NCBI GenBank assembly: GCA_014898415.1 | Contig: RCTD01000002.1 | Span: forward strand, 1,860,001-1,924,000 | Direction: 5' to 3' | Length of the DNA stretch: 64,000 nucleotides | Source of the DNA: Stromatinia cepivora | Taxonomy: Eukaryota; Ascomycota; Leotiomycetes; Helotiales; Sclerotiniaceae | In this document: piece after piece, positions 50,526 to 61,749 of the stretch | Layout: the number at the start of each line of letters is the position of its first letter | How positions within the stretch are numbered: position 1 is the first letter of the stretch | Position numbers and translations under genes: made by a program | The notes under the pieces: generated by a model | What the model was told of the DNA's origin: nothing | What the model saw: only the letters and a program-made list of their open reading frames with translations | The model's database searches: none

Positions 50526-51462
50526 TTAAAGGTCAAAAAGCTGTCTAATATCCCTCATGGTATCATCTGGATTCTTCACACTGTGACCAATTGTTCTCTT
50601 GTCCTCATAGATCTCATAATCATTTCCTCCCATATAAGTCTTATCTCCAAAGAAATGAATAGTCGTATATTCGATACCGCCTGGGCGCTTCGCATCGTTC
50701 TCAAGATGCTGAAGACAGTATGTCTTGTCCCAACCAGTAGGGAAGACATCGAAGGAAATTTGACCACCGATTGAGTAGCTGTATTTCAAAGTATTAGCCT
50801 GGCCCATCTTATGAATTTTAGGATCTCCAATCGAACTCACGTCAAGTCCAAACCAGTGAACTTCTCTTTCAACGCCTCGATAAACTTCTCTCTAATATGA
50901 TGTTCCTTATCATAAACCTCATACTCATTTCTCTCCACAACACTCGCATTTCTGCCAATTGGGCTAACATTGATCATGCCATTTCTGAATTCGATAAATG
51001 TTCCTCTTTTCAGTGGAATATCCAAATCCGCAACATAATGCAAGATAAATTTGACCAACTCCTTGTATTGAGTCTCCCCAATCCATTTGATGAAGCTATT
51101 TGATTGAAGTGGAACACCGCTCTTGAAAGCTGTGAGACCGTTTTCGGCAAAGCAGAAATCGAAGAGGGAGGTGACGGGGATCTCAGCAGTGCCGAGCTGT
51201 TCTTGTTGCTTGGCCATGTCGCTGCCACCTACATACCCGATGGCGCATTTTTGTCGGAGGGCGGCAAGAAGGGAGAGCATTTCAGCGGAGGCGGACTATA
51301 GGTTTCAATGTTAATTGAGGCATAGCAAAAGGTGTAGAGAAGTTGGGAGTGACGTACCAACCGCGCAGGAGAGAGAGTTCCATCAACATCAAAGAGACAG
51401 ATGGTGTTTTTGATAGGGCGCTCTGCGAGAGGGGGGAAACTGGCAATTAATGCGTCTGTCAT
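50526..51462 (-). CDS. SEC53: Phosphomannomutase (Sec53/PMM family)
   Basis: Converts mannose-6-phosphate to mannose-1-phosphate in the cytosol for GDP-mannose synthesis, so it feeds N- and O-glycosylation, GPI anchors and cell-wall mannan. Exons on the minus strand: 51,462-51,358; 51,295-50,841; 50,778-50,526. They encode 270 residues, slightly longer than the usual 245-255 because of about 15 extra N-terminal residues. The HAD nucleophile motif FDVDGTL is at 24-30. [15 protein letters not shown] is the eukaryotic PMM signature. [16 protein letters not shown] and [16 protein letters not shown] are in place, and [18 protein letters not shown] holds the metal-binding Asp residues. All three introns/exon phases agree with the conserved sequence. 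A housekeeping, normally essential gene. Confidence 0.96.
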
Positions 51463-51680
51463 CTTGAAATATGTTATTCTGGGGATTAGGTTAAGAAAAT
51501 GAACGAGAGGAGTGATATTGAGGTTCTTAAGAAAGTTGACAGTTTGGCGGTCTGGTTATTTTACCCAGAGGGGATGAGGGGCATTATGTGGCAGGGATAA
51601 GCTGGTCAAGGCGCTAACCTAGCGAGAACCACTGGGGCCCCCATTCTACTTTATACTGACCTACGTTCCTACAATAGTAG

Positions 51681-51808
51681 ACATTTTAAATTAAATAATA
51701 CAACTTTATAACAAAATCTATACTCCGTAGACATTTAGAAGATCTTCAGCCACATATATATTCCCTACAAAAAACCTACTAGCAGTTCTATTATTTAATT
51801 TAAAATGT
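51681..51808. repeat. MITE-like 128 bp unit with 20 bp perfect terminal inverted repeats
   Basis: ACATTTTAAATTAAATAATA at 51,681-51,700 is the exact reverse complement of 51,789-51,808, and pairing extends a few imperfect bases inward. The unit is AT-rich and has no coding capacity. A GTAGACATTT string occurs at the left edge and again inside at 51,729-51,738. No convincing target duplication flanks it, so it may be a hairpin-forming spacer instead of a transposon. Confidence 0.5.
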
Positions 51809-51981
51809 TTATCTAGTTCATAATTTAAAAGATAGATCAATAGATAGAATAGATACTCATGCAAATAAAGAACTATCTATCATTTGATCTACTCTAGATA
51901 TATTTTCAAATCTCATACTCTTTTTCCCAGTACATCTAACTCACATCGAAGCAGGATACGCACAAAGGGAGCTAGTTATTC

Positions 51982-51982
<1 letters not shown>

Positions 51983-52016
<34 letters not shown>
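51983..52016 (+). repeat. CTTT tetranucleotide microsatellite
   Basis: About eight perfect tandem copies of CTTT in intergenic DNA. Confidence 0.9.
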
Positions 52017-52374
52017 CTCATCCAACCACTTCATCCAATCCAGATATTCAAAACTCTAATGTCGCAGCGATATGCTTTCAAAACTTCATGATTTCTTTCC
52101 AAGTGTATCTAGCTAGCTAGTACTTATATCATTGAAAGCGAACATACATACATAAAAGAAGCTATGCTTGCTATTTCATCCAACTATATTATTCAAGATG
52201 GCCAGAGTAGGAATATCGCTTCCCAACAAACTCCTTCTTTAAATGCCTTCAAAGTCATCGAATAAGAGAGTCCATTAAATATATCAAGAGTTCAGTTATC
52301 GCGATGATATCTCGTCAAATGCATTGCGTTTCTGATACCTCTCTCCCGCACCATGAACGAATACTTCCTCCTCC

Positions 52375-55300
52375 TCATCTGCCAAACTCCAAGCTTGGGA
52401 TAATAACAGGACCATATTTAGTGGGAGGACTAAATCCTCCATCCCCTTGCACCACAAAGTCAACAGCTAGACTCAACTTTGCCAATCCAGCATTCCCGCT
52501 ATGCATACTTCCATTTGCACTCATGCTTCCCATTATTGTATCCGGGTCGAAAGCTACAAATGCTACGTAGTTTCTCCTACCCATCAACTTCTTCATGTCT
52601 CGTGGTCCACCATTAGTGTCCGTCTGAAATATTTCCATCATATCTTCTTTGGTATCGCTGACTAGGCTTGTGCTTTTGACACCATTTTGAGGAACGTAAA
52701 GTGGTTTGTTGTTGTGAAGCATTTTGAGAACATATGATGGAGGTGGAGCGGCGACGACTGCAGATGCGATAATTTGATACATGGTTTTGTGGTTAGAGGG
52801 ATGAGAAGGATCATGGACAAGACCTGCACCGCAACAGTTTACGTCTAGGGGCGAGTCAGTAACTCGTTATAGTTTAATAGATGCATAGACGACTTACCGC
52901 CAGATAAAAACGTCATCCTAATCCCTTTCTGGTGGGCAATTCCCTGCAATGTCCGTATCAAATACGTTCGCTCCAAATCCTTACTCTCATGTGTCCACAT
53001 ATCTCTCAACTCATCCGCAATATCAATATCACCAAATGTATTTAGCACACCTCCCATCAATCCCGACTTCCCTACTGCCTTTTTGACGTGGGAAAAGCCA
53101 GTGGCCACCGCTTCTTTACCTCCCACCACTCCAGCCACGGAACTCGTGACTTTGCCGAGTAAGTTGTATGTGCTGTTAACCGCCTTCTTACCCGTGGCCA
53201 TGGTATGTGCAAGACTTTCTACGGCTTCAAGTCGTGGATATATTACAGGCACTGATATCATCCATATACAGTGCTGCACACTTGGAGGTAGAGTGGCTAC
53301 TTTAGGGAGGATGCCTTGATAAGTAGGGCCCGCGAGAACCTGGCGTTGAGTACGTTCTGATCGACAATCTGGACCTACCACAACAACTGAAGGTCCTAGA
53401 TATTTGACAAAGTGCCAGCCAGTTCCGGTGATTGTAAATAGATCAATGTCTGTGCTAACGTTTCGAAGAATATCGACTGTAGTGTGGTGTTGGAATAGGA
53501 GATACATCTCAATACCAATACGACCAATGTTTCTGAACATATTGGAATTTTGCATATATTCTGGATAAGAGCCGTAACCATCAAAACTTCAAGCTATTAG
53601 TAAAAGTAAAGAAGGGCAACGGCGAACACTTACATATCATGATCATCAATCTGTAGTATGTGAGGAATTTGAGCAAATGCCTCCCTCAAGTATGGCTGAT
53701 CAAAATGACTGGTATAATAGTGGAAGTAAGCATGGGAGACTTCCTCCTCGTGCCTTGCTGTCCATGCTGCACTTCTTCTGTTCTCCTTGCCACTCATGGC
53801 AAGCCATTGCTTCAGCAAAGGGATGTCCTTCCATAGTCTATCACCATAAATTTGATCTCCTAATCCCAATTGTACATGGAAACCACCGCACTCTACATTT
53901 TTCTGCAAAATATCTTTCCACATAAACCCAATGCCGCCAAGTTTTGAACGCTCGTTGACTGTAGTATTCATAGCAAAATCATTGCCAGAATGTGCAATGA
54001 ATCTCCAATTCGTCTCGAAACGTCCAGCGACCAGAAACTCATATCGCGTGCAACCCAAATGCGAGGTTATAGCATAAGTCCATTTATCACCTAGACCTTC
54101 TCCCATCTTCAAATCTACATCATAACGGTAGAAAACCCATCTTCGATGTGTATAAATCGGGTTCGGTCTGAGCTGTCTGGGATTTGGCGACAAATCAACA
54201 CTTTGATGGATATGAATAGTTGGAGGTTGTGGAGCATCCGTTACAAGCATTATTGTACCCAACCATACACCGTTCTCCATATCCATATTTACGTATCTAA
54301 GATAGGGACCGAAATATACTCCATTCGTGGGTACAACTTTATACATGTCGACTCCTGCACTAGGTGGCGGTCCAGAAAAGCCAGCAGTAGTTGGAGTGCC
54401 TGACGCCATACTCATAATACTCTCCGCATAGCCAGGGGTGTGTGGAGGAAATCCAGGTGAGGCCATCCCTTGAAAGCCAGGAGAGGCAAGGGATTGTTTA
54501 CTGAACATACTTAAGCCTGGGGATGCCATGGGGTTGCCATATCCAGCATAAGTTGACAGGACTGGCGAAAGCGGAACATCATTCAGTGGAGTAGGGCCCT
54601 TGGGGAATTCCCATTGAGTGGCTTGGGTAGGGAGATGGATATAATAATACTGACCAGAGTTCTGATCAAGATGGGCAATCCAGCCCTCTGGAAGTGGTGG
54701 TGGAGATGTTGGACCAACACCTTGAAAAGGAGAAATATTGGCAGGCTGAGCCGAGGGTCCGGCTTGAGTGGGCTGCTGTGGAATCTGTTCCTGTCTTGGC
54801 TCATTTGCAAATGCAGGGTGGTCAGGATTGTTCGCGGGTGTCGCTAAAGGCGGTGCGATATTTGGTTTCGGCGTAGTGTCTATAGCAGCGGGTGGATTAG
54901 TTCGCTGTTGTTTCTCGGCCGGATATGCTCGGGAATTGGCAGCTCCAGGAGTCACACTAGAATACGCTGGCGGAGGCTCTTCAGCTGACATTTGCATCCG
55001 CTGAAAGTCTCGTTCTAAAGTGTTGACGGGTGGTGCTGAACCTTGTCTTTGTGGTCGAGTAACAGCAGGTGGAGATGCCGATGGGGTGATCTCATTCAAC
55101 CCTTGATACACTCTAGGTGGTCCATGCGGGGCATTTTCTGGAGACTCTGTTGGAGTCCAGGGTCTTGCGGGAGGCGATTGAGGCATTTGTGGGACAGGTG
55201 GCGGCGCATATTGATTAGCCCGCTGAGCAGCGGCTGCATTATGCGCCTGAAGGCTACTCAAAGTTGCAGCACCTGCAATTCCAGATGCAGCATATCGCGC

Positions 55301-56071
55301 CTCTATGCCACCTCCTGCAAGCTCGCTTGGCGGGTCGATGGGAGTTTCTGGTGGGGGCGGGGATCCTCTGGTTGCTCTAGTCGTAGAGGTTGAAGCCGTG
55401 GAAGCGAATCTATTCATATCCATTTTCGGAGTTGGCGATAGTATCGAAGGCGTCCCATTAGAAGACGTGGGTTTAGGTATGGGTGGTGGATAATAATGCC
55501 TGTTACTCTCTGAGTACGCACTTGCGCCAGCTGGAGGGATTCGTTCCTTTGGAGGCAGTCTGCCAAACATTCCATCTCTATCCGGGGAGCTTATCTCTGG
55601 AGAAGCGGGCAAAGGCTGTGGTGCATTCCCCCTTCTTTCAGATAGACCTGGGCCAGTCTTCTCTGTAGGGCTCGTAAATCGTGGTGCAGTATCATATGCG
55701 GCTTGCCTACCACTTCCTCCAGATATTCTATTTTCTTGATCGCTCAAGTCAATTCTCTGTGGGGCCTTTCTTCGGTCGTCAGGATAAGGGGGATTTGGTC
55801 TTTTCTGAAAGAGGTCGTCATCGTCGTCGTCATCGGGATATGGTAAAGGGCTTGCGGAGCTCGAGGCACCTGGTGGTAAAGGAAATGTATGCTTGTTCGC
55901 AGGGGGTGGGGATGCAAATCGACTGGACAAGCTGGATTCCGCTCGATTTCGGGGAGGGCTTGTCGGCTTTACAATCCTCAGAGGTTCTATGGTGACTGTA
56001 GGACTATCACAACCATCGCCGGGACGTTGCATGAATAACTCATCGCTGGGTTTTCCAGTGCGCCTAGCCAT
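52375..56071 (-). CDS. WW-domain PhoD-like metallophosphatase
   Basis: Exons on the minus strand: 56,071-53,634; 53,586-52,898; 52,844-52,375. They encode 1,198 residues. The start is the ATG giving MARRTGKPSDELF; the frame is open three codons further but only from TTG. Residues 1 to about 455 are Pro/Ser-rich and probably disordered, with PPPAY and PPLP motifs and an Asp run (near 80). A WW domain is at about 459-489 (PLPEGWIAHL, then YYYIHLPTQATQWEFP). The phosphatase region follows: GLGDQIYGD (about 736-744), IDDHD at 808-812 continuing across the splice as IFDGYGSYPEYM, and FLSGGD at about 1,038-1,043. The family is binuclear-metal phosphodiesterase/phosphatase, but the substrate in this fungal branch is not known. 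The usual His after the last SGDV is Asn here (GGDVNCC). Internal PPxY-type motifs could bind its own or other WW domains. Confidence 0.92.
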
Positions 56072-56774
56072 CTTGTACAAAATATAAGGACTCCGGCAAA
56101 TAAACTCGTTAGTAGGGTGTAAAGTCTTTCCTGATATGCTTCCTGTGTTAATTTGCTGAATAGATGGGCTGAATAAGAGCCAAGCTCTTTACTGGGAGGG
56201 CGGGGGGTAAGTTGCGTCAGGCAATATCAAAGCTTGCGGCGGGCCACGGAAAAGGCCTGTAGGGCAGGAACAGATAAACGATAAGAAAGCCTGTCAAGAA
56301 GATTCAACGACCCGCTGGAGATATCTTCACGGTGTGAAATGCGAAACGGAAAAGTTCTGAGATACAAATGCGCTTGAGTGACAAAATCAAGAAAAAGAAC
56401 TTACAAGTAGGGAAATAACTTGGCGAATAAGTTTAACAGGTCAGAATATTGTATCGAAATGAGTGAATCTGAACAAATGACGAATAGGAAGGGCAGGGAG
56501 CAGTCAAACCCGCACAACCCAGCTTTACCCTGAAAACCCAGTAATGGTGGAGAATAAGGCAAACACCCTGGCACAAATATGGGCGGCTATGAAGCCTGAT
56601 GGGGGATTTTGATGGGTGTGGACCGTGGTGGGATACCTATCAAAGGTTTATGCGGTGATCAAAAGTAAACATGGTGAAAAACTCATATAGGTATCTGTGA
56701 TATTGATATGATTGGTATTATGTGATTGTGATATATTCCTAGATGCGAATTTGTGATATTAATGTGAAGGACTG

Positions 56775-56973
56775 TATGAAGTATATGAAGTATATAAAGT
56801 ATATGAAGTATATAAAGTATATGAAGTATATAAAGTATATGAAGTATATAAAGTATATAAAGTATATGAAAGTATATAAAGTATATGAAAGTATATAAAA
56901 GTATATGAAAGTATATAAAGTATATAAAAGTATATGAAAGTATATAAAGTATATAAAAGTATATAAAGTATAT
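56775..56973 (+). repeat. TATA-rich minisatellite
   Basis: About 200 bp of tandem units of 10-11 bases, alternating GTATATGAA, GTATATAAA and forms with an extra A. Higher-order alternation of the two variants is visible in the first 100 bp. Confidence 0.9.
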
Positions 56974-57553
56974 TTTGTAAGAGAAAGATGAAAGTAAAGA
57001 GTTTGTCTAATTTGGTTGCCGCCCAAACTAATTCATTAATGAGTGAGTGATTTGCTACTATGTACATACTACCGATTAGCACTGTGATCTATATAAGGTT
57101 GTCTATCATTTTGAAGTGAGTTACAATAGAGTACTTAGAGTACTAAGCTTATTAGTGTTACTCTATTAGGAGATGGGAGACATAGTAAAGGGACGTTTTA
57201 GCTTATATGCCTTTAACGCCCTTTAGTGTTCGAGGTTAGATATAACAATTAGATTGTCTCTTAAGATAGGATCATCCGAGTCTGTATTAAAGAATCATGA
57301 GAAGTCTTCCGATTCAAAATCTCAATAGCCTACAGCTACATCTCATAGCTATATTAATAGGCCTATAAATATATCGAATCTAATATTCTACATGTGCATT
57401 ATCATCTACCCATAAATACCTAGTAGATGTAACATTATCACAACTTGCATCTACTCCTTACATATATTCTCGTGCGATGTGCAGGGACGACTAAACTTTG
57501 CCCATTGCCATAGGACTACTAAGAGAATTGTGAATTTCAGGGGTTCACTAAAA

Positions 57554-57583
57554 ACGCGTGAAATCCACTATACGCGAACGCGT
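57554..57583 (+). promoter_or_regulatory. Paired MCB boxes (ACGCGT) upstream of CDC6
   Basis: Perfect ACGCGT hexamers at 57,554-57,559 and 57,578-57,583, 160-190 bp before the CDC6 ATG. Partial ACGCGA sites lie at 57,572-57,577 and 57,586-57,591. ACGCGT is the binding site of MBF (Mbp1/Res-Swi6/Cdc10 family), and fission yeast cdc18 is a classical MBF target, so function in G1/S induction is likely. Confidence 0.75.
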
Positions 57584-57743
57584 CCACGCGACTTTCTACA
57601 TATCAATCAATCAATAACCCGACCCCATTTGATTTTTACTCACCATTACAACTTCCTCAATTTCTTCAACTTCAAGTAAAACTTTGGTAATCAAGCAAGA
57701 ACATATTTGAATTGAGTTAAAATCCCTACAGAAATCATCAGTT

Positions 57744-59707
57744 ATGCCTTCTGTATTAGGAAAACGAACGAGGAGCACAACAACGATAGCAGGTACGAAT
57801 CATTTCCAGATCCATTTCAAAAACTTTCTAACTTTCATTCTACAGATTTCAAAGTCCGATCAACACGCGCAAAACGTCAAACAGGAACAGAAATATACAA
57901 TGATGAGAATGAAAATCCTTTCATCACTCGCAAAAGGCGCGGTGAGGTCGACGACTCCGATGCCGATTCTATGGAAATCGACGAATTATCGGAACATATG
58001 CCAGTGAAGCCCTCGCCCTCGAAACATGGACTTGCGGACAGAAGAATCGCATTACCGCGAACAATAACGGAGGAATCATCGAAGACGGCCCAAAATCCTA
58101 CTCCTCAAACACCTCGACATCGAGATGCGCTCTCCAAAAAAGTACAGATAACTCCTCGACATCGTGTCACTATCACTGGCAAGCCAATGACTCCTAGAAC
58201 TCCTCGGACTCCTGTAACGCCTGGCGGATCCATTGCGACAGTATATAGTCAAGCTCGCCAAATCTTTACACGCAGTTCGGAGCCCGGGCGACTTGTTGGC
58301 AGAGAAGCTGAAAAGGACGAATTGAAAACTTTTGTACAAAATTGTGTCGATAAAACGAATGGAGGATGTATATATGTTAGCGGTCCACCTGGAACTGGAA
58401 AGAGTGCTATGATCAACGAAGTTACGACGGAATATGAAGAATCCACCACATTACACAAGACGTATGTCAATTGTATGAGTATGAAAACGTCGAAGGATTT
58501 GTATGGTATATTGTTGGAGTCTTACTGTGGCGAGGAAGAAGTTTTGGAGGGTGATGAAGAGAAGACTCTGCAGAACATGTTTGTTTCGAGGAAGAAGACT
58601 AAAGATGTCTATCTTATCACTCTGGATGAAATCGACCACATTCTTACTTTGGACCTGGAAATATTATACAAGCTGTTCGAATGGTCGTTACAAAAGTCAT
58701 CGCGCCTTATTCTCATCGGCATTGCAAATGCATTAGACCTTACAGATCGTTTCCTACCAAGACTTAAGGCCCGAAACCTTCAACCACAGCTACTCCCGTT
58801 TCTTCCATATACCGCTTCACAGATCAAGAATGTCATCATGACACGTCTTAAGTCACTTGTTCCCGCGGATAGCGCGACTCCAAATTATGTTCCATTCCTC
58901 CATCCAGCAGCCATTGAGCTCTGCTCTCGTAAAGTGGCAAGCCAAACAGGAGATTTACGCAAAGCCTTCGATATCTGTCGAAGAGCAATCGATTTAATCG
59001 AGACAGAAACTAAGCAAAAGCATGAGCAACAACTCCAAGAACAAGTTCTCCTCGATAGCCCTTCCAAACGAATCCTGGAAGACAACATCAACCTCTCTTC
59101 ATCCATTCCAAACACCCCAAGTAAAAATGTCTTCCGTCCAAGAACCTTGGCCCAATCCCTCGCAACGCTTACGGTCGAGACTGCTCCCCGCGCAAGCATT
59201 TCTCACGTCAACAAAATCACAGCCTCCACATTCGGCAATGGTTCAACGCAACGTCTCAAAACCCTCAATCTCCAACAAAAAGCCGCGCTTTGCGCCCTTC
59301 TCGCTCTCGAATCCCGCAATCGTTCTCAATCCTCCAATCTACTCGCAACACCCTCAAAATCTCATAATTTAGCACCAACAATTAAGCAGTTGTATAACAC
59401 ATACAGTATGCTCTGCACACGCGATGCGATTCTCCACCCATTAACAAGCACGGAATTTAGAGATGTGGTAGGCAGTCTAGAGACATTGTCACTAGTGGCT
59501 GCAGTCGATGGAAAAAATGGATCGTTTGTATTAAATGGAGTCGGAGCAAGAGGACGACCAGGAAGAAAAGTTTTCGGAACGGGTGTGGGTGTAGGAGATG
59601 AAAAGAGAGTGGCTAGTTGTGTAGGTCAGAAAGAGGTTGCGGCTGCGGTTGAGGGATTGGGAGCGGGGATCTTGAAGAGTATTTTGAATGGTGAGGGCCT
59701 GGATTAG
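57744..59707 (+). CDS. CDC6: Replication licensing ATPase Cdc6/Cdc18
   Basis: Loads the MCM helicase onto ORC-bound origins in G1. Two exons, 57,744-57,792 and 57,846-59,707, encode 636 residues. A basic, Ser/Thr-Pro-rich N-terminus holds many CDK-type sites: KPSPSKHG, PQTPRHR, ITPRHR and a TPRTPRTPVTP cluster. These suggest phospho-dependent destruction, as for Cdc18. The AAA+ core has Walker A GPPGTGKS (196-203), Walker B LDEID (about 276-280), sensor 1 IGIANALDLTDRF and sensor 2 GDLRKAFDICRRA. A winged-helix C-terminus follows (KAALCALLALE, then TSTEFRDVVGSLETLSLV). Cdc6 rather than Orc1 is indicated by the size and absence of a BAH domain. Two MCB boxes precede the gene. Confidence 0.94.
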
Positions 59708-60123
59708 TCGTTTGAATAGGTATCGGTATCGGTATTGGTGTTTGTGGTTGAAGCGCTGGGTTTTGTTGATGAGTATGGTGTGTTTTGCCATGGCATGGCA
59801 TGGCATGCTATGGTATGATGAAGCATTTATTTGGAGTATTATATTATATTATTGCATAGGGTGGTGTCTGGTGTTATGATAGAATTCACGCATGGGGGAA
59901 ATTATGGATAAATGAAAGTAGTAGGTTGTATACTACTTATTTGTATAGGTGTAGGGATAGATACACAATCAATGGATCACTCATTATAATAAAAACCACC
60001 ATCTGAGTATTTTATTTTCAAGTGATCATGTGAGTGATTTCTATATCATTGTCCTTTCCTGACCTATATACGCATTATCATTACCTACCTACTGAACCAC
60101 CCTCCCAAAGTATCACACTCCCC
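59708..60123. other. Convergent 3' intergenic region
   Basis: Between the 3' ends of CDC6 (+) and the acid phosphatase (-). It includes a short CATGG-type pentanucleotide run near 59,788-59,812. No gene. Confidence 0.5.
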
Positions 60124-61749
60124 TTATTTCCCACCCTGTTCCCCAACAGCCCCCGCACCACCCGCCCTCCCCCTCCTCACAACCCTCAACCCCGCCCCCA
60201 AAAGAACCAACCCCTCCACGCCCAACACCACCCCCAGCGTAACCACCGCACCAATAACGCCCGCCACCACCCTCGAAATCCCCTTACTCTCTCGATCCCC
60301 AGACCCCAAGTTCGAGCCCGAACCCGAGCCCGAATTCGAGGAAGAAGAAGAAGAAGCACAAACCCCGCTCGACTCCCCACAAACTCTACACCAATCCCCC
60401 AGCTCCCCCACCGCAAATCGACTCATCTCCTCCACAAACCGCATATACGGTAATACGATTTCACTCTGATTAAACAGGGGATAAGCAATCAAGGGATTTT
60501 CCGACGCGGGACCATTGGCGAAGGAGAAGCGGACGGAGATGGAGGTTAGGGGGGGATAGGAGGATGCTGTGACGGGAGAATGGGTGAGGAGTTCGAAGGT
60601 CATCGAGGAGGCGTAGTCGACTATTTGGGTGAAGTTTTGGGAGAGGCGAGAGAGGCCCGAGAGTCCGAAGAAGGAGAGGAAGGTGGCGTAGGCGCCGAAT
60701 TGGATGGTGAGGGGCGTGCTGGAGTGGCTGGTTATGGTGGTGTTGAGGTTTTGGAGGCTGGGGGTGTTAGTTGGTGGGGTTGGAAATGATGAAGATTGAG
60801 TGATTTGTGCTGAAAGGAGAAATGATGGATATGGATTTGCGTCTGATGATTTTAGGTGAGTATGATGGATGATAGACTTACATTTGTGCTGCCAAAGTAG
60901 ATCCTGCAATAGCACGGATTGGCTCTGAAGCATTGTACGCGAGATTAAACTCGTGATTATTGGCTAGAGCTTGTAATTGGGAAAGCCTTTCGTCTGTAAG
61001 AAGACCACCTGAAGGGATAGATGAATTATGAATGGTAGAGACGTGAACATAATCGTAAACTAATTTTGTTAACAATGCTAAGCATATAAGGTTGAACCAA
61101 TCTTACTTGTATAGGCATTCTTGAAGGTATTCGTGGTGGAATCGAATGTAGTATTAATCACAGGAAGAATGCTCTGGTAGAAACTCTTGCTCGAATTCAG
61201 GAGCCTCGTGTATTCTTCCGAGTAAAAATAGTTGTTGGAGCTGGTAATAGCATTTCCACAACCACTGGAGCCTTGCAACCATGTCGAGCTCTCAGAATTA
61301 GCACTGCTGGATGCCGTGGCAACAGCATTTACGGGAATGAGTTGAAAACCACCCAGTGGCGCTTCAACACTTGTGCCATTGGCAAGTGTTTGACTTCCCA
61401 ACGTTGCACCAACAGGTGGATATAAACCTTGCAGGAATCCAGCTGCAGAATTTTGAAGGACATTATCGACTGGTGCTTGGACATTCAATTGAGAGGCCTT
61501 AGCTATATCCGAACTGATTTTGTAGATAGGAGAAGATGCATTGGAATCGATGTATCGGTTTCGATAGAAATTTCCTGAAGCATATACTTGAGCATAACCG
61601 AGATCTGTGAGAGATACAGGCGGATAGCTTTTCGTAGTGCGATCCCCGTGACGATGGTAAATATAAACACCTAAAACAGTTTCTGAGGATTCTTGTCCTT
61701 GAATTAAGGGCAGAAGTGCAGAAATAAAAAGAGCTTGCTTAGCCAACAT
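60124..61749 (-). CDS. Histidine acid phosphatase-like protein, membrane-anchored
   Basis: Histidine phosphatase superfamily, clade 2. Exons on the minus strand: 61,749-61,107; 61,077-60,882; 60,757-60,124. They encode 490 residues. The signal peptide MLAKQALFISALLPLIQG is followed by the catalytic RHGDRT at 33-38. There are many N-glycosylation sites and a cysteine pair near the end. A Ser/Gly-rich stalk leads to one hydrophobic helix (about 443-468) and a basic cytosolic tail (RVVRRGR), so it is probably a type I cell-surface protein. The second catalytic motif, usually HD or HE in a GHD setting, is replaced by FGAY (300-303) before FLSFFGL. Activity may be altered or use another acid residue. 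The third-exon acceptor is CCCAG, the only nearby AG that keeps frame. The last exon is C-rich on the plus strand, unlike its neighbours. Confidence 0.87.

Larger units (their letters stand above)
51463..52374. other. Intergenic between PMM and PhoD genes
   Basis: It contains the PMM upstream region, a MITE-like inverted-repeat unit (51,681-51,808), a CTTT microsatellite (51,983-52,016) and the 3' region of the PhoD gene. No gene is supported. Confidence 0.5.
56072..57743. other. Divergent promoter region between PhoD and CDC6, with minisatellite
   Basis: 1.7 kb between divergently transcribed genes. It contains the PhoD upstream region, a GTATATAAA/GTATATGAA minisatellite (56,775-56,973), a patch of short inverted repeats near 57,120-57,170 and the CDC6 promoter with MCB boxes. 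Small open frames here are repeat artefacts. Confidence 0.5.

Noticed and set aside
56739..57082. Minus-strand frames of about 100 codons over the minisatellite
   Set aside because: They encode only repeats of the tandem unit (YTLYTFIYF-like), an artefact of a repeat lacking stops.
57120..57170. Short inverted repeats around GAGTACTTAGAGTACT
   Set aside because: Arms are only about 9-10 bp with mismatches; too weak to call a transposon or regulatory hairpin.
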